Assembly: GCA_049841315.1 (NCBI GenBank) | Contig: JASGDB010000025.1 | Coordinates: 1-8,597 of the forward strand | Length of the DNA: 8,597 nucleotides | Direction of reading: 5' to 3' | From: JASGDB01 sp049841315 | Lineage (GTDB): Bacteria > Bacteroidota > Bacteroidia > Flavobacteriales > Weeksellaceae | Shown here: positions 6,052 through 8,597 of the stretch, piece after piece | How positions within the stretch are numbered: position 1 is the first letter of the stretch | Layout: each line of letters begins with the position of its first letter | Notes under the pieces: model-generated | Databases searched by the model: none | The model's input: the letters and a program-made list of their open reading frames with translations, nothing else | What the model was told of the DNA's origin: nothing | Translations under genes and position numbers: made by a program

Positions 6052-6532
6052 ACAAAACTTCTTTTGGTACAAAGAAATGCGCCAATCTTTTCTCCGCACT
6101 TTCAAACAATGACCATCCCTCTGCATCAACTTCAAAAACAGCAATCCCGCAGGTCGGAAATTCAACGGTTTCGGAAGTGAGAGAACTCGCAAATTCAGAA
6201 ATTCCCGGATTATGGGAAAACAATGCAACCGAATTAAATTCGTCATCCAGACTGAAAATCGTACTAAGAAAATCTTCCTGATGAGGCTCGTATAAATCTT
6301 CCGCTTTTTTGATGTTCGGTTTTCCGAAAATTTCAGCGAAATAACGGCAGGTCGTCAATGCTCTTTTTGCCGGACTACTCACAAATTGGTCGATTTCAAT
6401 GCCTTGTTCCAGAAGAAATTTCGCCATTTTCGGAGCGTCTTTATGCCCGCGCTCGTTCAGAGGACGGTCAAAATCAGGAACATCGAAAGTCCAGTCGCTT
6501 TTTGCGTGTCTTACCAGAATCAGTGTTTTCAT
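6050..6532 (-). CDS. SixA-type histidine phosphatase
   Basis: This 160-aa protein is a short branch-2-like member of the histidine phosphatase (phosphoglycerate mutase-like) superfamily. It starts MKTLILVRHAKSDW with the R8-H9 catalytic pair. It then has the family's DRPLNERGHKDAP segment, SSPAKRAL with R57, and FSHNPGIS with the second catalytic histidine H107. The N-terminal RHAKS and the HNPG form match SixA, which in E. coli dephosphorylates phosphohistidine on phosphotransferase-system proteins. The physiological target here is unknown, and the name is by resemblance. The length matches SixA-like proteins (about 155-165 aa). It is divergent from ruvX with an 83-bp gap; a TAATTTAG near -15 on the minus strand misses the -7 consensus by one base. 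Confidence 0.88.
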   Translation of the reverse strand: MKTLILVRHAKSDWTFDVPDFDRPLNERGHKDAPKMAKFLLEQGIEIDQFVSSPAKRALTTCRYFAEIFGKPNIKKAEDLYEPHQEDFLSTIFSLDDEFNSVALFSHNPGISEFASSLTSETVEFPTCGIAVFEVDAEGWSLFESAEKRLAHFFVPKEVL

Positions 6533-6554
6533 GCGGACTAAATTATAAAAAAAT

Positions 6555-6574
6555 CGGAATTGGAAAGGATTCCG
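6555..6574. repeat. 6-bp inverted repeat between divergent sixA-like gene and ruvX
   Basis: CGGAAT at 6555-6560 is complementary to ATTCCG at 6569-6574, with 8 bp between. It is centrally placed in the 83-bp divergent intergenic region, so it could be an operator for both genes, but six pairs can occur by chance. Confidence 0.35.
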
Positions 6575-6601
6575 GCTGAATTATTTTTTAAAATAAATTA
6601 G

Positions 6602-6609
6602 TAAATTTG
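6602..6609 (+). promoter_or_regulatory. Candidate -7 promoter element for ruvX
   Basis: TAAATTTG matches TAnnTTTG exactly. It is preceded by an AT-rich inverted repeat (6581-6587 with 6590-6596) rather than a clear -33 TTG. It ends only 6 nt before the ATG at 6616, so the mRNA would start at or next to the start codon. It also contains the TTG at 6607 that an automatic caller might choose as the start. Confidence 0.6.
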
Positions 6610-6615
6610 CAAAAT

Positions 6616-7032
6616 ATGGCACAAATCCTTGCAATCGACTATGGAAAAGCACGTTGCGGAATTGCAGCGACGGACGATATGCAGATTATCGCAAGCGGTC
6701 TGGACACTGTGAAAACTGCGGAACTGATGACTTTTTTAAAGAAATATTTCTCTGAAAATATGGTGGAAACAGCAGTTTTCGGACTGCCGACCGATTTGAA
6801 AGGAAATCTTTCCGAAGTAGAGCAGGATATTAGAACTTTTATAGAACGTTTTCAAACGGAATTTCCCGATGTGAAAGTGGAGCGCTTGGACGAACGTTTT
6901 ACTTCAAAAATGGCTTCATTTTTCATCAGCCAAAGCGGAAAAAGCAAGAAGCAGAGGCAGGAAAAAGGATTGATAGACAAGGTGAGTGCAACGATTATTT
7001 TACAGAATTTTTTAGAACAGAAACAAAGATGA
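6616..7032 (+). CDS. ruvX: Putative pre-16S rRNA nuclease / Holliday junction resolvase-like protein RuvX (YqgF)
   Basis: The 138-aa protein matches the YqgF/RuvX family, an RNase-H-fold nuclease implicated in 5' end processing of pre-16S rRNA in E. coli, with Holliday junction resolvase activity reported for some members. Visible signatures are AIDYGKARCGIA (6-17, D8 as first acidic active-site residue), FGLPTDLKG (55-63), ERLDERFTSKMA (89-100, with D92-E93), and IDKVSATIILQNFL (120-133, with D121). The length is typical (about 135-140 aa). The ATG at 6616 is chosen because the family normally begins with the beta strand leading into D-Y-G, and the in-frame TTG at 6607 lies inside the likely promoter. 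Its TGA overlaps the start of def in ATGA. Confidence 0.93.
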   Translation: MAQILAIDYGKARCGIAATDDMQIIASGLDTVKTAELMTFLKKYFSENMVETAVFGLPTDLKGNLSEVEQDIRTFIERFQTEFPDVKVERLDERFTSKMASFFISQSGKSKKQRQEKGLIDKVSATIILQNFLEQKQR

Positions 7033-7604
7033 TTTTACCAATAAGAGCCTACGGCGACCCGGTTCTCAGAAAGCATTGCGAGGAAATTGACAGCAGTTAT
7101 CCCGATGTGAAAGAACTCGTGGAAAATATGTTTGAAACCATGTACAACGCCAACGGAATCGGGCTTGCGGCACCGCAGATTGGTCTCGATATACGCCTTT
7201 TCGTGGTTGATGTTTCTCCTCTTGCGGACGACGAGGATTATGAAGACATCGCAGATGAGCTCGAAAATTTCAAAAAGGTTTTCATCAATGCAAAAATCCT
7301 TGAGGAAAGCGGTGAAGAATGGAAATTCAACGAAGGATGCCTTTCCATTCCGGATGTCCGGGAAGACGTGAAAAGAAAAGAAACGATTCTTATCGAATAT
7401 TTTGACGAAAATTTTGTGAAACATACCGATACTTTTTCCGATATTCGTGCCCGCGTAATTCAGCATGAGTACGACCACATTGAGGGAGTTCTGTTTACCG
7501 ACCACCTGAGCGCACTGAAAAAGAAGCTCGTGAAAGGAAAACTGAACAGAATCACTCAAGGCGATGTGAGTGTGAATTATAAAATGCGCTTTCCGAAAAG
7601 TTAG
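7029..7604 (+). CDS. def: Peptide deformylase
   Basis: Peptide deformylase removes the formyl group from the N-terminal methionine of nascent proteins and needs a metal ion. All three family motifs are present in this 191-aa protein: GIGLAAPQIG (43-52), EGCLSIP with metal ligand C104, and QHEYDHIEG with H146, E147 and H150. The acidic insertion DVSPLADDEDYEDIADELE between motifs 1 and 2 is usual in Bacteroidota enzymes. The start ATG overlaps the ruvX stop codon by 4 bp (ATGA), which suggests the two are one operon and may be translationally coupled. The product should act on proteins leaving the ribosome. A 91-bp gap follows before the DUF5606-like gene. Confidence 0.97.
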   Translation: MILPIRAYGDPVLRKHCEEIDSSYPDVKELVENMFETMYNANGIGLAAPQIGLDIRLFVVDVSPLADDEDYEDIADELENFKKVFINAKILEESGEEWKFNEGCLSIPDVREDVKRKETILIEYFDENFVKHTDTFSDIRARVIQHEYDHIEGVLFTDHLSALKKKLVKGKLNRITQGDVSVNYKMRFPKS

Positions 7605-7607
7605 AAA

Positions 7608-7661
7608 TACGAGGAGACTTTGTGAAAGGGAGAACCCGAAATGCGCATCTCGTACCTCGTA
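7608..7661. repeat. 7-bp inverted repeat (TACGAGG/CCTCGTA) in the def-DUF5606 spacer
   Basis: TACGAGG at 7608-7614 is complementary to CCTCGTA at 7655-7661. The 40-bp interior holds a GGG-AGAA-CCC mini-hairpin (7628-7637) and the 8-bp palindrome ATGCGCAT (7641-7648). The right arm contains two CTCGTA words (7649-7654 and 7656-7661), the same word clustered at 5972-6005. No exact TAnnTTTG element is seen in this gap. Confidence 0.55.
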
Positions 7662-7695
7662 ACACAATTTAAACAACAAAAATCAAATATCAGCA

Positions 7696-8265
7696 ATGCA
7701 GTTAGAAAAAATTATTTCGATTTCCGGAAAACCCGGACTTTTTAAATTGGTTTCTCAGCTCAGAAACGGATTTATCATCGAAGATGTAACCTCAAAAAAG
7801 AAAATCAGCATCGGAAATTCTTCTCAGGTAAGCCTTTTGGATAATATTTCCATGTATACTTTTGAAAAGGAAGTTCCGCTTTTTGATGTTTTTGAAAATA
7901 TCGCGAAAAGCACCGGTTATAAGGAAACCATTTCCCACAAATCCTCTGATGCGGAATTAAGGGAATTTATGTCAACCGCACTTCCGAATTATGATGTGGA
8001 AAGAGTATATGTTTCCGATATCAAAAAGCTGGCGCAGTGGTACAATACATTGCACAAAGCAGGATACATCTCTCCCGAAAGTTTTGTAAAAGCAGAGCCG
8101 GAAACTCTTGACCCTGAAAATCAGGCAGAAGAAACCGCTACAGAAAAGAAACCGGCTCCGAAAAAAACAGCTCCGAAAGCCGATAAAACTGCTGCTCCGA
8201 AAGCGAAAGTTTCCACGCAGGCAGCAAAATCCGCTCCGAAAAGTACGCACAGAAAACAGGGATAA
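7696..8265 (+). CDS. DUF5606-like conserved hypothetical protein with Ala/Pro/Lys-rich tail
   Basis: The 189-aa product begins MQLEKIISISGKPGLFKLVSQLRNGFIIED, which I recognise as the start of the Bacteroidota DUF5606 family commonly found beside def; the function is unknown. It has no signal peptide or membrane segment, so it is likely cytoplasmic. Residues 1-60 look like a small beta-rich domain. Residues 61-130 are predicted mostly helical, with a DVERVYVSDIKKLAQWYNTL segment. Residues about 133-150 are acidic, and 151-189 are basic and low-complexity, with four APK units at 154-156, 159-161, 167-169 and 180-182, each encoded GCT CCG AAA. Such a tail resembles nucleic-acid-binding tails of histone H1-like proteins, but no binding is shown. 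The gene may be part of the ruvX-def transcript. Confidence 0.82.
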   Translation: MQLEKIISISGKPGLFKLVSQLRNGFIIEDVTSKKKISIGNSSQVSLLDNISMYTFEKEVPLFDVFENIAKSTGYKETISHKSSDAELREFMSTALPNYDVERVYVSDIKKLAQWYNTLHKAGYISPESFVKAEPETLDPENQAEETATEKKPAPKKTAPKADKTAAPKAKVSTQAAKSAPKSTHRKQG

Positions 8266-8282
8266 TCCCTGAATCATAAAAG

Positions 8283-8328
8283 AAAAACTTTGTCAAACAG
8301 CAATGATTTTGGCAAAGTTTTTTGTTTT
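8283..8328 (+). terminator. Intrinsic terminator after the DUF5606-like gene
   Basis: Bases 8283-8297 pair with 8308-8322: a 15-bp stem around the core ACTTTGTC/GGCAAAGT with a single G-U pair (8293 with 8312), and a 10-nt loop. The right arm runs into a T-rich tract (8318-8323, then TTTT at 8325-8328). It starts 18 bp after the stop codon and is the clearest terminator in the window. Confidence 0.85.
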
Positions 8329-8413
8329 GAGTTACGGGTTTTGTAGTTTTTTAATAAGTTGGCTCTTCGCCATTTTGTATGGAAAAAAAATATCCATATT
8401 ATTTTAAAATGAC
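8329..8413. other. Gene-free AT-rich spacer
   Basis: No start-to-stop frame of meaningful length is seen. It contains a third TTGGCTCTT (8359-8367) and a 6-bp hairpin TATGGA (8378-8383) with TCCATA (8393-8398) enclosing a run of A. Confidence 0.6.
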
Positions 8414-8570
8414 CTCGGAAACGGAGGCGTTAAAAATTTTAAAGAATTTTCGTTAAAAAATTTCCACTGTCCGAGGGCGGGACAAAATTTCATTATGCGA
8501 CTAATTTAGGTTTCCGCCCGAGTTTTGGAAATTTTAGAAAATTGTTTAAAATTTTAGCCGAGTTTCCAAG
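8414..8570. repeat. Large imperfect inverted repeat, about 157 bp, with long arms
   Basis: The left half and the reverse complement of the right half share, in order, GGAAAC (8417-8422 with GTTTCC 8562-8567), AAAA(A)TTTTAAA-AATTTTC (8432-8451 with 8537-8555), TAAAA(AA)TTTCC (8454-8465 with 8527-8536), and GGGCGG (8475-8480 with CCGCCC 8514-8519). Small bulges separate the blocks. The unpaired centre is about 33 bp (8481-8513). Transcribed, it could fold into one long hairpin. No reading frame crosses it. Confidence 0.75.
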
Positions 8571-8597
8571 TCTTGAACTTTTGGTTCTTTTGTTTCA
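8571..8597. repeat. Partial intergenic element at the window edge
   Basis: The last 27 bases include TCTTGAAC (8571-8578), GGTTCTTTTG (8583-8592) and end GTTTCA. The arms TCTTGAAC and GTTTCA look like the two ends of a palindrome cut off by the window. I associate this 'caaaagaaccaaaagttcaaga' pattern with dispersed flavobacterial repeats, from memory only. Confidence 0.4.

Noticed and set aside
6607..6615. RuvX start at the TTG at 6607
   Set aside because: The TTG is inside the TAAATTTG promoter match, and the ATG at 6616 gives the usual family start.
7035..7679. 214-codon open frame on the minus strand opposite def
   Set aside because: It mirrors a full, motif-complete peptide deformylase gene; its translation shows no recognisable domain and is rich in Phe, Val and Ile as expected of an antisense frame.
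8329..8597. tRNA or known riboswitch in the gene-free end
   Set aside because: No cloverleaf with the T-loop consensus and no conserved aptamer core could be recognised; the structure there is a long palindrome.

Overview
The window looks like a chromosomal housekeeping segment from a member of Bacteroidota, most likely Flavobacteriia and close to Chryseobacterium or other Weeksellaceae. This rests on family-level resemblance of the proteins, moderate-to-low GC, absence of clear Shine-Dalgarno sequences, and at least three sites matching the Bacteroidota -7 promoter element TAnnTTTG. I see no tRNA, rRNA, CRISPR array, transposase, phage gene or obvious defence system.

Layout. Positions 1-636 hold the 3' two-thirds of a mevalonate-kinase-type GHMP kinase whose start lies outside the window. 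A 180-bp gap with a 15-bp perfect hairpin and a 20-bp direct repeat follows. Then comes a tight plus-strand run: uppP (undecaprenyl-diphosphate phosphatase), a GNAT acetyltransferase and truB (tRNA pseudouridine-55 synthase), separated by 7 and 16 bp. Convergent to it is a fused pyrE-pyrF gene on the minus strand (best start at 4206), encoding a bifunctional UMP synthase with the same domain order and motifs as the eukaryotic enzyme. A 65-bp divergent promoter region separates it from a secreted beta-lactamase-fold serine hydrolase (4272-5825). A 224-bp convergent spacer packed with inverted and direct repeats precedes a minus-strand SixA-type histidine phosphatase (6050-6532). Divergent from that is ruvX, overlapping def (peptide deformylase) by ATGA, then a DUF5606-like protein with an Ala/Pro/Lys tail and a good intrinsic terminator. 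The last 330 bp carry no gene but contain a large imperfect palindrome of about 157 bp.

Functional themes. Isoprenoid precursor synthesis (mevalonate kinase) and lipid-carrier recycling (UppP) lie side by side. De novo UMP synthesis is complete for its last two steps in one polypeptide. truB, ruvX and def are translation and nucleic-acid housekeeping. No new multi-gene system is convincingly present. The best leads are the eukaryote-like UMP synthase, the back-to-back divergent promoters, the nearly leaderless ruvX, and several structured intergenic elements that are probably dispersed repeats.
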